A stretch of 46,778 nt of DNA, from the NCBI GenBank assembly GCA_024682835.1, contig JAIKYU010000031.1, positions 1 through 46,778 of the forward strand, written 5' to 3'. Numbering within the stretch: the stretch's first letter is position 1; each line of letters opens with the position of its first letter. The position numbers and the translations under genes are program-made. Below, piece by piece: positions 1 to 8,569 of this stretch. Origin of the DNA: Lachnospiraceae bacterium (GTDB taxonomy: Bacteria; Bacillota; Clostridia; Lachnospirales; Lachnospiraceae). The notes beneath the pieces were generated by a model, which ran no database searches, was not told the origin of the DNA, and saw nothing but the letters and a program-made list of their open reading frames with translations.

Positions 1-112
1 CGCGGTCCGGTTGGGAAAAGAAATCCATGCGGTCAATGTCCCGCTCTTTCCGGTAATCCGCAAGAAGAGCCTGTACGGTATCGTTGGTTTTCCGATTCGC
101 TGCCGTTTCCAT
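1..112 (-). CDS. probable serine O-acetyltransferase, N-terminal fragment (runs off the left edge)
   Basis: Only the first 37 codons are in the window; the gene continues beyond base 1. The peptide begins METAANRKTND and contains LLADYRKERDIDR followed by FFSQPDR. This resembles the N-terminal helical region of clostridial EpsC-type serine acetyltransferases, which carry a (D)DYxxxRxIDR...F.QPD pattern. Those enzymes make O-acetylserine from serine and acetyl-CoA for cysteine synthesis. The ATG at 112 is preceded by AGAGGTAG at a suitable distance. It is transcribed divergently from the BTAD regulator. The assignment rests on a short N-terminal pattern only; the catalytic left-handed beta-helix is not visible, so confidence is moderate. 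Confidence 0.5.
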   Translation of the reverse strand, partial: METAANRKTNDTVQALLADYRKERDIDRMDFFSQPDR

Positions 113-141
113 AATGCTACCTCTGGTATCCTGCTGCTTGC

Positions 142-170
142 ATATTATGATAGAATTTTATCAGAAACAA
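142..170 (-). promoter_or_regulatory. possible promoter for the leftward serine acetyltransferase-like gene
   Basis: On the minus strand TTGTTT (165-170) and TAATAT (142-147) are separated by 17 bp. The spacer holds an inverted repeat TGATA-N6-TATCA (148-163), which could be an operator. The hexamers are only fair matches to the sigma-A consensus. Confidence 0.4.
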
Positions 171-176
171 GGCATC

Positions 177-205
177 TTGTCACACTATGAATTATTCTGT
201 AAAAT
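177..205 (+). promoter_or_regulatory. sigma-A-type promoter for the BTAD regulator
   Basis: TTGTCA (177-182), a 17-bp spacer and TAAAAT (200-205) match the consensus at 5 of 6 positions each. The predicted start near 212 leaves a leader of about 45 nt before the ATG at 257. It lies back-to-back with the weaker leftward promoter. Confidence 0.6.
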
Positions 206-256
206 AGATAATACGCTTTTTGGCGATGAATCGCTGGGATCCCGCGAAGGCAGAGG

Positions 257-1501
257 ATGACGTGGACGGTTATGCATGATGACGTGACAATCCAAATCAA
301 CATGCTCGGGTGTTTTGCCGTGTTTTCCGGCGGCAGTCCGGTTGCGCTGGGCAGAAATACGGGAGCCAAATTCCTAAGCTTCCTGCAGATGCTGATCCTG
401 GCCGGAGAGCAGGGTGTTTCCAGACAGGAGGTCGAGGATGCGCTCTTTGCGGGAGATGATCTCTCCGATGTCGCAAACAGCGTCAACAACCTGATCTATC
501 AGTCGAGGAAGCAGCTTGCCCGGTCAGGCCTCGGCGAATATGCCGGGATCCGCAAGACGAAGCTGCGCTATTTCTGGGAATCCCAAAGTCAGGTCGAAAC
601 GGATACCGGGCAGTTCCTGCGCGCTGCCGCCGTCCCGGCATCTCTTCCGGAAGACGCCGCGGACGATATCGAGCGCGCCTGGAGGGCTGCGGTCGACTGT
701 TACACCGGCGACCTCCTCCCCGCGACAAAGGGCAACGCATGGATTGACGAAAAAAGGAAAGCACTTCGTGAGATTTATCGCACGGCGGTGGACACACTTG
801 CGGGAATCTACCGTGCCCGCGGGAATTCAAAGGCACTGATTGACCTTTACACGCATGCCGCCGGCATCACCGAGGATACGGATGCCGGACTGCAGACGGC
901 CCTGATCCTCTCGCTCATCGATTCCGGTGACACGCACACCGCACTGCACATATATGACAGGACGCTGCGCACATGGCAGCAGAGCAGCGGGGGACGCATT
1001 CCCGACAGGCTGGAGGAATGTGCCAGGCGTCTTTCGGCTGCATCCGGCGGGGAATCCGTGAGTCTGAAGGATAAGCTGTTTGACATCGTCCGTGTCGATG
1101 CAGGGGAATCCACGGAGGATCAGGACGGCGCGTTTTACTGCAATTATCCCAGCTTTATCGATGCCTTGAAGCTCCACAGACGAACACTCGGACGGAATCC
1201 GCATCCCGTCACCCTGATGCTTCTGAACCTCGTCGATTACGAGGGCAAACCGCTGACCATGAAAAAGAAGCAGGAGTATTATTCGCTGGAGTTCAAAGAA
1301 GCCATCCGCAGCGCGCTGCGCACCGGAGATTCCTTTACCCGCCATGACGAAACGGGTTTCCTCGTGCTCCTGCCCGGCGCGGACGAGGAGAATGCCGTGT
1401 CGATCTATGACCGCATATCCAGACGTTTCAAAGAAAAAGCGGGCAGCAATGTCGCCGTCCGCTATCGAATGATTTCCCTCAGTGACCCGCAGCTGTTATA
1501 G
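257..1501 (+). CDS. BTAD-domain (SARP-like) transcriptional regulator with GGDEF-like C-terminal domain
   Basis: A 414-residue cytoplasmic regulator. Residues about 12-100 look like an OmpR/SARP-type winged helix (INMLGCFAVFSGG...LSFLQML at its start). Residues about 105-265 form a helical BTAD/TPR-like region (WIDEKRKALREIYRTAVDTLAGIYR, then ALHIYDRTL). Residues about 290-410 resemble a degenerate GGDEF domain (TLMLLNLVDY; FKEAIRSALRTGDSFTRHDETGFLVLLPG). No GG[DE]EF signature is present, so cyclase activity is unlikely. The start at 257 has GAAGG six bases upstream; ATGs at 275 and 302 are alternatives. Its stop overlaps the tail of the convergent glycan operon by six bases. Adjacency makes it a candidate regulator of that operon, but this is inference. 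Confidence 0.8.
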   Translation: MTWTVMHDDVTIQINMLGCFAVFSGGSPVALGRNTGAKFLSFLQMLILAGEQGVSRQEVEDALFAGDDLSDVANSVNNLIYQSRKQLARSGLGEYAGIRKTKLRYFWESQSQVETDTGQFLRAAAVPASLPEDAADDIERAWRAAVDCYTGDLLPATKGNAWIDEKRKALREIYRTAVDTLAGIYRARGNSKALIDLYTHAAGITEDTDAGLQTALILSLIDSGDTHTALHIYDRTLRTWQQSSGGRIPDRLEECARRLSAASGGESVSLKDKLFDIVRVDAGESTEDQDGAFYCNYPSFIDALKLHRRTLGRNPHPVTLMLLNLVDYEGKPLTMKKKQEYYSLEFKEAIRSALRTGDSFTRHDETGFLVLLPGADEENAVSIYDRISRRFKEKAGSNVAVRYRMISLSDPQLL

Positions 1502-2602
1502 CAGGACCCTGCGATAGGCGTCAATCACAAGCTGTCTGTCAAAATGCTCCTCGATAAACGCTCTTCCGCAACGCCCCATTTCAGCGCGTTCGTCGTTTGT
1601 CAGGGCAAGAAAACGCTCCAGGGCATCCACAAGCGCATCGGAATCCCGCACCTCGAAGCGAAGTCCGCTCTTTCCCTCGATAAAGGTGGCTGTGCAGCCG
1701 CTCACATTGCCGGCCAGAACAGGCCTTCCGCATGCCGCGGCCTCCAGCAGCACATTGGATAGCCCCTCGTGGTAAGATGGATGGACAATCGCGTGGCTTT
1801 GGGCCATCAGCTCATGGACATGATCCACATGGCCGACGTATTGAAGAATGCCTGCCTGTGTGAGACGCCGGATTTCCGGCTCATACTTCCCCCGCTCTTC
1901 CTCCTCATACTCGCCGGCCAGCATAAACCGCAGCTTGGGATGTGTTTGCTTCAGCCTTTCGGCGGCGGCAAAGTATTCTTCGATTCCCTTGTCGCGCATG
2001 ATCCGCAGCACAGCCAGAAAGATCAGACCATTCTCCTCCGAAGGATACGGCGTAAACGGATGCTCGGTCAGATTCACGCCGGAGCCGGGGAGCAGTTCCC
2101 CGTTGGTGCGTCCGATGCCGTGGCGCTGCAGAAACGCCATGTTGCCCTGATTCTGGAAAAAGACTCTGTCAGCCCGTTTCATGGAAAACCGGTACATGGC
2201 CAGCAGGATTTCACTGAGCACGCCGCCGTGTTCAATGGCGGTTCCCAGACCCGTCACGTTGCAGAGACAACGGACACCGGCTAATCTGCAGGCGGCACCG
2301 CCGTAAATATTCGGTTTGATCGTATAGGTGAGGACAATATCCGGTTTTTTCTCCCGCAGGAGTCTGCGATACATGCAAAACAGACGCATGTCCCGGATAG
2401 GATTCATTCCACGGCGTTCAAACGGGGTTTCAATGATCTGCGGCACGGAACCGCCCGAGGAGATCCCTTTCAGCTTTTCGACGTTTTCATCGGGGGGGAG
2501 CGATATAAGCACCTCATGTCCGTCTGCCAGAAATGCCTCCAGCAGTTCCCTGCGAAACAGGAAGAGCCCGTTTGCGTAGTTTGTGAGGATGAGGATTCTC
2601 AT
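1496..2602 (-). CDS. family 4 glycosyltransferase
   Basis: A 368-residue GT-B fold enzyme that likely transfers a sugar from a nucleotide donor to the lipid-linked glycan on the inner membrane face. The N-terminal half starts MRILILTNYANGLFLFRRELLEA and holds GLGTAIEHGG. The C-terminal Rossmann half has the usual GT4 elements: LAVLRIMRDKGIEEYF (about 200), YVGHVDHVHELM, then VHPSYHEGLSNVLLEAAACGRPV (E-x7-E type donor site, about 280-305). It is the last gene of the leftward operon; its ATG overlaps the preceding ATP-grasp stop by four bases (ATGA). Its own stop overlaps the convergent BTAD gene. Sugar specificity cannot be read from the sequence. Confidence 0.9.
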   Translation of the reverse strand: MRILILTNYANGLFLFRRELLEAFLADGHEVLISLPPDENVEKLKGISSGGSVPQIIETPFERRGMNPIRDMRLFCMYRRLLREKKPDIVLTYTIKPNIYGGAACRLAGVRCLCNVTGLGTAIEHGGVLSEILLAMYRFSMKRADRVFFQNQGNMAFLQRHGIGRTNGELLPGSGVNLTEHPFTPYPSEENGLIFLAVLRIMRDKGIEEYFAAAERLKQTHPKLRFMLAGEYEEEERGKYEPEIRRLTQAGILQYVGHVDHVHELMAQSHAIVHPSYHEGLSNVLLEAAACGRPVLAGNVSGCTATFIEGKSGLRFEVRDSDALVDALERFLALTNDERAEMGRCGRAFIEEHFDRQLVIDAYRRVLL

Positions 2603-3603
2603 AGATGCTTAAGCCCCGCCTCGATGTCGGACTTGCGGGTGATGACCACGCTGTCATACATCATCATCACCACATCCTCGTCATATGCGCCGATTTGGGG
2701 ATCATTGGCCTTTTTTTCAATGACATTCCGATAGATGAGCTTCGGAAAATCCACTCCGGCACCGAATGCGTGCAGATACGCACCGCCGAAACGGGGGTTG
2801 ACCTCCGACAGGTAGTACCGGCCGTCGCGGTAAAAGAGATCCATATCCAGCGGGCCATTGAAGCGAAAGACCCGTACGGCTTCCTGAACGAATGAAAACA
2901 GGACGTCATCCTTCACGGAAATCGTTTTGTTGGCCCCGCCGATCACGGTGCTGATTTTTTCCTTGGCAAAGATGGCGGCAGCCTCATGACTTACGGTATC
3001 GACGTAGACATCCGCGTCCATGTCCTTTCCGGTCATCAATTCCTGGGCGATCAGCGAGGGATCCCGCGCAAAGGCCGCCTCCAGCTCACTGAGGCTTTCG
3101 ATCCGGCCGGCACCGACGCTTCCGCTTCCGCGGCGGGGCTTGGCAAACACGGGAAAGGCGATTTTTCCCGCGTCGTAATCCGCGCGGAAATCCCTGATTG
3201 TCCCCCAGGTGCGTGTGGTGGCGATCCCCTTATCGGAAAGAAAACGGTACATCTCATATTTATCAAAGCAGAGCTTTGCCGTTTCCGTATAAGGCGCCAA
3301 CACCGTGACACCGAGCTCCTCGAAGCGCTCCCGGTTCTTCGCCAGGATCATGATTTCCGGATCGATCAGTGTCGTGATCGCATCGATCCGCTCCGTGCGG
3401 CATATCTCCAGGATGGTCGGGATATAGTCCTCGTCGGTGATCAGCGGCACCTGATAGCCGGCGTCGGCGAAGTGCAGAGCCGGTGCGAAGATGCTGTGGT
3501 CGGTCACAATCATTCGTACCGCATCACCAAGCGATGCGCGGAAATCCTTTAACAGCTCACAGCGTCTGCCGACGCTGCAGAACAGAATGTGGATGGTTTT
3601 CAT
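2599..3603 (-). CDS. ATP-grasp carboxylate-amine ligase family protein (glycan cluster)
   Basis: A 334-residue protein of the carbamoyl-phosphate-synthase-like ATP-grasp group. The N-terminal pre-ATP-grasp Rossmann part contains ILFCSVGRRCELLKDF and TLIDPEIMILAKN. The ATP-grasp core carries FPVFAKPRRGSGSVGAGRI (about 150, a nucleotide-binding lysine and glycine loop), IAQELMTGKDMDADVYVD (about 190) and metal-binding LSEVNPRFGGAYLHAF near 275. Such enzymes couple a carboxylate, via an acyl phosphate, to an amine. In a glycan locus a plausible role is adding an amino acid or amide to a sugar. It overlaps both neighbours by four bases, so translation is coupled. The substrate is unknown. Confidence 0.85.
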   Translation of the reverse strand: MKTIHILFCSVGRRCELLKDFRASLGDAVRMIVTDHSIFAPALHFADAGYQVPLITDEDYIPTILEICRTERIDAITTLIDPEIMILAKNRERFEELGVTVLAPYTETAKLCFDKYEMYRFLSDKGIATTRTWGTIRDFRADYDAGKIAFPVFAKPRRGSGSVGAGRIESLSELEAAFARDPSLIAQELMTGKDMDADVYVDTVSHEAAAIFAKEKISTVIGGANKTISVKDDVLFSFVQEAVRVFRFNGPLDMDLFYRDGRYYLSEVNPRFGGAYLHAFGAGVDFPKLIYRNVIEKKANDPQIGAYDEDVVMMMYDSVVITRKSDIEAGLKHL

Positions 3604-4232
3604 ATGGTTCCCTCGTCTTTCCCGGGCGGCGTCCCGGTGAATGCTTCCATGGTTGCGTCATTCGCACTGTTGATATCGCTGTGGCGGAACACGACGGCAA
3701 CCGTTTGAAACACGATTTTCAGATCCAGCAGAAAGGACAGATGATCGACATACCACACGTCATAATCAAACTTCTGTTCCCACGTGATGGTGTTCCGGCC
3801 GTTAACCTGTGCATATCCCGTAAGCCCGGGCTTTACGTCGTGCCGCCGCATCTGATGTGCGTTATACAGCGGCAGATACTTGACCAGGAGCGGCCTGGGA
3901 CCGACAAAGCTCATGTCTCCCTTCAGGATGTTCAGGAATTCCGGCAGTTCGTCGAGACTGGTGCTTCGAAGAAGCCTGCCGAATTTTGTCAGCCGGACCT
4001 CATCCGGCAGCAGCTCGCCGTTGTCGTCTCTGGCATCTGTCATGGAACGGAATTTATACAGCTTGAAGACTTTTCCCTTGTATCCGGGCCTGTCCTGCGT
4101 GAAAATCACGGGAGAGCCGAGCCGGATCCGCACGACGATCCCCACCGCCAGAAAGAGCGGTGAAAACAGGACCAGAACGGGAAGGGAAATCAGAATATCG
4201 AGCAAACGCTTGACAAACCTGCGATAGATCAT
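3600..4232 (-). CDS. initiating phosphoglycosyl transferase (PglC/EpsL-like, monotopic)
   Basis: A 210-residue bacterial sugar transferase that starts the repeat unit by moving a phospho-sugar from UDP-sugar to undecaprenyl phosphate. A re-entrant N-terminal membrane helix (about 8-35, LLDILISLPVLVLFSPLFL) is followed by FTQDRPGYKGKVFKLYKFRSM. The catalytic Asp-Glu dyad lies in TSLDELPEFLNILKGDMSFVGPRP (about 93-116). PGLTGYAQVNGRN follows near 140-152. The length matches the minimal PglC-type monotopic family, not the larger WcaJ type with extra N-terminal helices. It overlaps the ATP-grasp gene by four bases and follows the CapD-like dehydratase by six bases. This is the same pairing as in pgl/bacillosamine loci. 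Confidence 0.92.
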   Translation of the reverse strand: MIYRRFVKRLLDILISLPVLVLFSPLFLAVGIVVRIRLGSPVIFTQDRPGYKGKVFKLYKFRSMTDARDDNGELLPDEVRLTKFGRLLRSTSLDELPEFLNILKGDMSFVGPRPLLVKYLPLYNAHQMRRHDVKPGLTGYAQVNGRNTITWEQKFDYDVWYVDHLSFLLDLKIVFQTVAVVFRHSDINSANDATMEAFTGTPPGKDEGTI

Positions 4233-4238
4233 GGCCGG

Positions 4239-6191
4239 CTACACCTCGTTGATCTGTTCCGCCGCGTGACGGAGCGCCTCCGTGTGTGCCTCCGGGTTGT
4301 CGCTGCCCTCCGGATGGTAGGTCGTGACAATCTGCTTGACGATCTCACGGATGTATTCGCTTTCCCGCTTGGATTCCTGATTGAGCTCCTCGAGCTGCTT
4401 GAAGAAACGGATTTCGTCGATGGAAATCGGCCGGCCGATGTGGATCAGGCGGTTTGCCGTATCCTGCAGACCCTCCTCATCCATCAGCATCTCCTCAAAC
4501 AGCTTTTCGCCGGGTCTTAAGCCGGTGAATTCGATCTGGATATCCTCGCCGACGCGATAGCCCGAGAGCTTGATCAGGTTTTCCGCCAGATCCAGAATCC
4601 GCACCGGATCGCCCATATCGAGCACAAAGATCTCGCCGCCCTTGGCGTATGCACCCGCCTGCAGCACCAGAGAGACGGCTTCCTGAATCGTCATGAAGTA
4701 ACGGATGATGTTGGGATCCGTCACCGTCACGGGACCGCCGGCGGCAATCTGCTTTTTGAACAGCGGAATCACACTGCCGTTGGAGCCCAGCACGTTGCCG
4801 AAGCGCACGGCCACAAATTCCGTATCATAATGCCTGTTGAAGGTCTGCACGATCATCTCGCAGATCCGCTTGCTCGCGCCCATGATGTTGGTTGGATTCA
4901 CTGCCTTGTCCGTGGAGATGAGGACAAACTTGCCGGTGCCGTGCTGCGCTGCCGCGAGCGCCGTCTTCCAGGTTCCGAAGACGTTGTTCTTGATCGCTTC
5001 GTTTGGTGAATCCTCCATGAGCGGCACATGTTTGTGCGCGGCCGCATGATAGACGATATCCGGCTGCCAGGTGGCAAAGACGGAATTGACGCGGGCGGTA
5101 TTGCGCACGGAACCGATCAGCACCTGCAGGTCGAGATCGGGATATTTCACCCTGAGCTCCTGCTGGATATCGTAGGCATTGTTTTCGTAGATGTCGAAAA
5201 TGATGAGCCGTTTGGGATCATGCGCCGCGATCTGTCTGCAGAGCTCCGAACCGATGGAGCCGCCGCCGCCCGTGACCAGCACCGTTTTGCCGCGGACGTA
5301 ACCGATGATCGAATCGATGTCCACCGTCACCGGCTCACGGCCCAGCAGATCCTCGATCTCCACATCCCGGAGCTTGGACACATTGACCTCGCCGTTGACA
5401 AGCTGGTACACGCCCGGCAGCGATTGCAGCCGGCAGTTGGTCTCCTTGCAGATCTCAAGAATGCGGGAAATCATCGGGCGCGGAGCCGAAGGAATCGCCA
5501 GGATGATCTCATCGATATGATAGAGATCCGCGGATTCGATGATTTTGTCGCGGCCGCCCACGACTCGGATGCCCTGGATATACCGGCCCCATTTGGAAGG
5601 GTCGTCGTCGATGATGCAGCGGATGACACGGGTGGAATAATTTCCGGTCTGGATGTCCTTGATCAGGATATTGCCGGCCTCGCCCGCACCGATGATCATA
5701 ACGGCGATATCGTTGTTGCGGTTATCGCTTTTGTGCTTCTTGCTGCGGATAAACCGGTAGGAGAAGCGGCTGATAAAGGTCAGTGAAATCAGCAGAAAGG
5801 TGTACAGGAAGTAGTAGCTCTGCGGGACACTGACGAGATCGACCCGGAAAAACTGGAGACCGATGCCGCTTAGTGCGCCGTCAATCACACAGGCGACCAC
5901 CACATTCTGCAGCTCGTTTTCTCCGGCGAAAGCCCACAGGGAGTTATACAGCCTGAAAAGATAGAACAGCAGCAGGGTCAGCACGACCTGAATCGGCAGA
6001 AACCGCTGAACCGGATCAAGATAAATCTCCGGGATCTGGCTTGGGCGGAATTCAAAACGCATCAGGATTGCCACGTAGCTGGCGAGGACGACGGAAAAAA
6101 TGTCATAGAACACCAGCACCAGCTGTCTTCCCAGCTTGAGCCAGTTAAAGAACCCGGTATCCTCTTTTTTTCTTCTTCTCCGTCTGTTCAT
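4239..6191 (-). CDS. membrane nucleotide-sugar 4,6-dehydratase (PglF/WbpM/CapD-like)
   Basis: A 650-residue protein whose family converts UDP-GlcNAc to a UDP-4-keto-6-deoxy sugar. About four N-terminal membrane helices (residues 20-150) precede a first Rossmann segment with VMIIGAGEAGN. The catalytic short-chain dehydrogenase-like domain starts VLVTGGGGSIGSELCRQ (about 300). It contains YHAAAHKHVPLME and the STDKAVNPTNIMGASKR block, with the Met/Lys catalytic positions typical of this subgroup, and ends with GLRPGEKLFEE. The start chosen is the ATG at 6191 (MNRRRRRKK), which overlaps the stop of the upstream ligase gene (TGATG). An 80-codon in-frame extension upstream lies inside that gene and looks non-coding. 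Confidence 0.9.
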   Translation of the reverse strand: MNRRRRRKKEDTGFFNWLKLGRQLVLVFYDIFSVVLASYVAILMRFEFRPSQIPEIYLDPVQRFLPIQVVLTLLLFYLFRLYNSLWAFAGENELQNVVVACVIDGALSGIGLQFFRVDLVSVPQSYYFLYTFLLISLTFISRFSYRFIRSKKHKSDNRNNDIAVMIIGAGEAGNILIKDIQTGNYSTRVIRCIIDDDPSKWGRYIQGIRVVGGRDKIIESADLYHIDEIILAIPSAPRPMISRILEICKETNCRLQSLPGVYQLVNGEVNVSKLRDVEIEDLLGREPVTVDIDSIIGYVRGKTVLVTGGGGSIGSELCRQIAAHDPKRLIIFDIYENNAYDIQQELRVKYPDLDLQVLIGSVRNTARVNSVFATWQPDIVYHAAAHKHVPLMEDSPNEAIKNNVFGTWKTALAAAQHGTGKFVLISTDKAVNPTNIMGASKRICEMIVQTFNRHYDTEFVAVRFGNVLGSNGSVIPLFKKQIAAGGPVTVTDPNIIRYFMTIQEAVSLVLQAGAYAKGGEIFVLDMGDPVRILDLAENLIKLSGYRVGEDIQIEFTGLRPGEKLFEEMLMDEEGLQDTANRLIHIGRPISIDEIRFFKQLEELNQESKRESEYIREIVKQIVTTYHPEGSDNPEAHTEALRHAAEQINEV

Positions 6192-8569
6192 CAGCTTCGC
6201 TTCGTTTCCCGAAAACACAGCGGCACCCAGGATGCGAGCATCGCGACAGTCATCATGTTGCCAAGATGAAAATTCCACTCCGTAAGGCCTGCGATGGCAA
6301 AGCCCGCGGTCAGCGCAAAGGGAATGAACCGGACACCGCCGGCCGGCTGCTTGCCCGTCATCCTGCCAAACATCGCCGCGGCGGCCAGTGCAAACAGAAT
6401 CAGCAGGGCAAAAACGGTGCCGGCAATCCATCCGTGATCGTGAAGGACCTGCAGGTACACGTCGTGGGCATGCACCGCCATCTCCCCGTCCGGCAGCTCC
6501 ACACCCATCTCCTCGTGTCCCGTGAGGTTGATCTGCGGCAGATAGCTCTTCCAGATCGTGAGACGGCCGTTGGCGATTTCATCGGCGGAGTCGTTTTCTC
6601 CGGAATCAGCCGTCTCAACCTCGACGGCCTCTCCGCCGGCACTGCCGTCCTTCCATCCCCGGTCATCCGCACCGACGCGCGGATAGATCGGATAACCGTC
6701 CGCATCATAATTGAACCGGTCCTCCGGATAATCATAGCCGATATTGGAGATATTGGCCACCTTATCCAGAAAGACCGTGGCATATCGTTCGATGCTGATC
6801 AGAAACATGCTGTTCCAGTTTACTGCGCCGCGCAGATCCGGTATGGCGTCTTCGACCGCCATATAGACCGGCCGGCCGATCATGGGCGGGAGGATGCGCT
6901 GCATCGTGAAAACAGGGGGAAACAGCAGGAGCGCGGACAGCAGGGAAAGAAGCACACCGGCAAATGCGCCGAAGGTCCTCTCCGTGTCGCCCTCTCTGCG
7001 GCGCCGCTGCCTTCTCCATGCGATCACGGGAATCAGAAGCATGATAGAACCAAACACGGCCACGAATGCGGTCCGGGAAGCCGTAAACAGAATATAGGCG
7101 GAAATGGTGCCAAACAGGACGGCCTCCGATCGAACCTCCGTGATGAGCCCCTTTATCCCGTTTGCCCGCGGAACGCGGATGACAGCGGCAAGCAGAAGCG
7201 CAAAGGATGCGGCAGCCATCATCGTCAGATATTCCGCCGTGACCGTTACCGTGTGAAAGATAAACGGAAACCGCGCGCTGACAAAGGCGACATAGTACCG
7301 TCGAGCCAGACAGTAGACTACGCTGCAGACAAAGTGCAGAAACAGCCCGCGGGTCAGCAGGACGAGCCATCTCTCCCTGCGCGGGGAAAAGCGGTAGCAC
7401 ACCAGGGCGGCAAGAAACAGCATCGTCAGGGTGATTCCCCACATCCTGGTGTTGCGGAACAGGATGATCAGGGAGAAAAACAGCGCGGCCGCCACGCCGA
7501 AAAGATTCAGACGCGGATGCATCCGGCCGGTGTGCGGGGGCCGCCTGCCGATCAGAAACAGAACAAAGAAAACCGAGAGCCAGATCACCTCTCTTCGGGA
7601 AGCGAGCTCATGGTCGATGTCGTAGAGACCGTTCATGTACGCGCAGGAAGCCTGAATTGCCATGGCAAAAGCGGCGGCATGGAACCATTCAATAACAGAT
7701 GTTACCGAAAAGCTCCCGGCATCCGTTGTATTCCTGCAGTGGGACGCTGACGGGATAAAAAACAGAGCGGCGGTTCCGCCGGCCAGGACGATTCCGAGAA
7801 AATAGAACGCGTTGTCCGAAAGCCGGTAATCGAAGCGCTGCAGCACGACGAGGATGAGCAGACACAGTACACAAAGACCAAGAAGCGGCGCCAGGGTCAT
7901 GCGAAGCACCTCGGCGGGAGTCACGATTCTGTCCGCATCGCGGCCGCTCCTGTGCGCAATGACCGTTGTCAGACACACGGCAAGCGCGGTGATCCCTGCG
8001 ATGAGAGCAATCCAGATCAGGGAGGTTTTTCTGTCGGCCGGCTGCCGGTACCGCAGCTGTATGTGGAGATGCCAGTCCGGCTGGGAGGTGTCGTTGACAT
8101 AGAGTGCCAGCAGATAGGGCGAGACCTTGTCCGTCGGGATGTTTTCCAGACCCATCCGGTAACCGGCATAGGCGCCCATGAAAAAGAGACGGTACTGTTT
8201 GCCGACCTCGGTCTCCAGACCCAGCGGGATGCGCACCCAGCCGGGGATCGTCTGATCGCCGAGATCGAGATACTTGTGAAAGATCTGGACCAGGTTCTCG
8301 TCAAAAACCGACAGATCAATATAGCGGCCGGCAGACAGTTCCTCCACATAGACGTCGACAGCATCGAGATAATCGTACTGCGCGATGAAGTCCTGGATCA
8401 GATCATGTCCGTCGTCGATCTGACCGGAGACCTCCATCCGCACACCGCCGCCGGTTTCCGTGATGATCCGCTGCCAGATCCGGAACGGATACACCGTCAG
8501 AATGAGCAGCGCACCGACCACCAGGAGCCAGACGCGGATCGCATCGCTCAGCCAGACTGCTTTACGCAT
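6191..8569 (-). CDS. O-antigen ligase/polymerase-like polytopic membrane protein
   Basis: A 792-residue membrane protein. One N-terminal helix (about 10-32) precedes an extracytoplasmic domain of about 150 residues (IDLSVFDENLVQIFHKYLDLGDQ and so on). More than ten hydrophobic segments follow. The C-terminal third carries a Wzy_C-like external loop (NGRLTIWKSYLPQINLTG, then HAHDVYLQVLHDHGWIAGTVF). The HxHxxxLxxxxxxG pattern is diagnostic of WaaL/Wzy-type ligases and polymerases, which act on undecaprenyl-linked glycans outside the membrane. The N-terminal extracytoplasmic domain is an addition to the usual architecture. The start at 8569 overlaps the GNAT gene by eight bases. A degenerate copy of the dispersed motif lies inside it at 7692. 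Ligase and polymerase cannot be told apart here. Confidence 0.8.
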   Translation of the reverse strand: MRKAVWLSDAIRVWLLVVGALLILTVYPFRIWQRIITETGGGVRMEVSGQIDDGHDLIQDFIAQYDYLDAVDVYVEELSAGRYIDLSVFDENLVQIFHKYLDLGDQTIPGWVRIPLGLETEVGKQYRLFFMGAYAGYRMGLENIPTDKVSPYLLALYVNDTSQPDWHLHIQLRYRQPADRKTSLIWIALIAGITALAVCLTTVIAHRSGRDADRIVTPAEVLRMTLAPLLGLCVLCLLILVVLQRFDYRLSDNAFYFLGIVLAGGTAALFFIPSASHCRNTTDAGSFSVTSVIEWFHAAAFAMAIQASCAYMNGLYDIDHELASRREVIWLSVFFVLFLIGRRPPHTGRMHPRLNLFGVAAALFFSLIILFRNTRMWGITLTMLFLAALVCYRFSPRRERWLVLLTRGLFLHFVCSVVYCLARRYYVAFVSARFPFIFHTVTVTAEYLTMMAAASFALLLAAVIRVPRANGIKGLITEVRSEAVLFGTISAYILFTASRTAFVAVFGSIMLLIPVIAWRRQRRRREGDTERTFGAFAGVLLSLLSALLLFPPVFTMQRILPPMIGRPVYMAVEDAIPDLRGAVNWNSMFLISIERYATVFLDKVANISNIGYDYPEDRFNYDADGYPIYPRVGADDRGWKDGSAGGEAVEVETADSGENDSADEIANGRLTIWKSYLPQINLTGHEEMGVELPDGEMAVHAHDVYLQVLHDHGWIAGTVFALLILFALAAAAMFGRMTGKQPAGGVRFIPFALTAGFAIAGLTEWNFHLGNMMTVAMLASWVPLCFRETKRS
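7692..7705 (+). repeat. degenerate copy of the dispersed ATAAC-N4-GATAT motif
   Basis: The site reads ATAAC-AGAT-GTTAC, one base from the symmetric form ATAAC-N4-GTTAT. It lies within the ligase-like gene. Confidence 0.4.

Noticed and set aside
827..1345. Long antisense ORFs across the BTAD gene, dnaE, the importer and others
   Set aside because: They are mirror frames of GC-rich genes, lack ribosome sites and have no recognisable domains.
5700..5735. ATATC...GTTAT in the dehydratase gene as a reverse-oriented motif
   Set aside because: The half-sites are nine bases apart, so it does not fit the N4 geometry.
6192..6431. In-frame N-terminal extension of the PglF-like dehydratase (80 codons)
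   Set aside because: It lies wholly inside the ligase gene, is Cys/Arg/His-rich and unlike any membrane-dehydratase N-terminus. MNRRRRRKK at 6191 overlaps the previous stop as expected.
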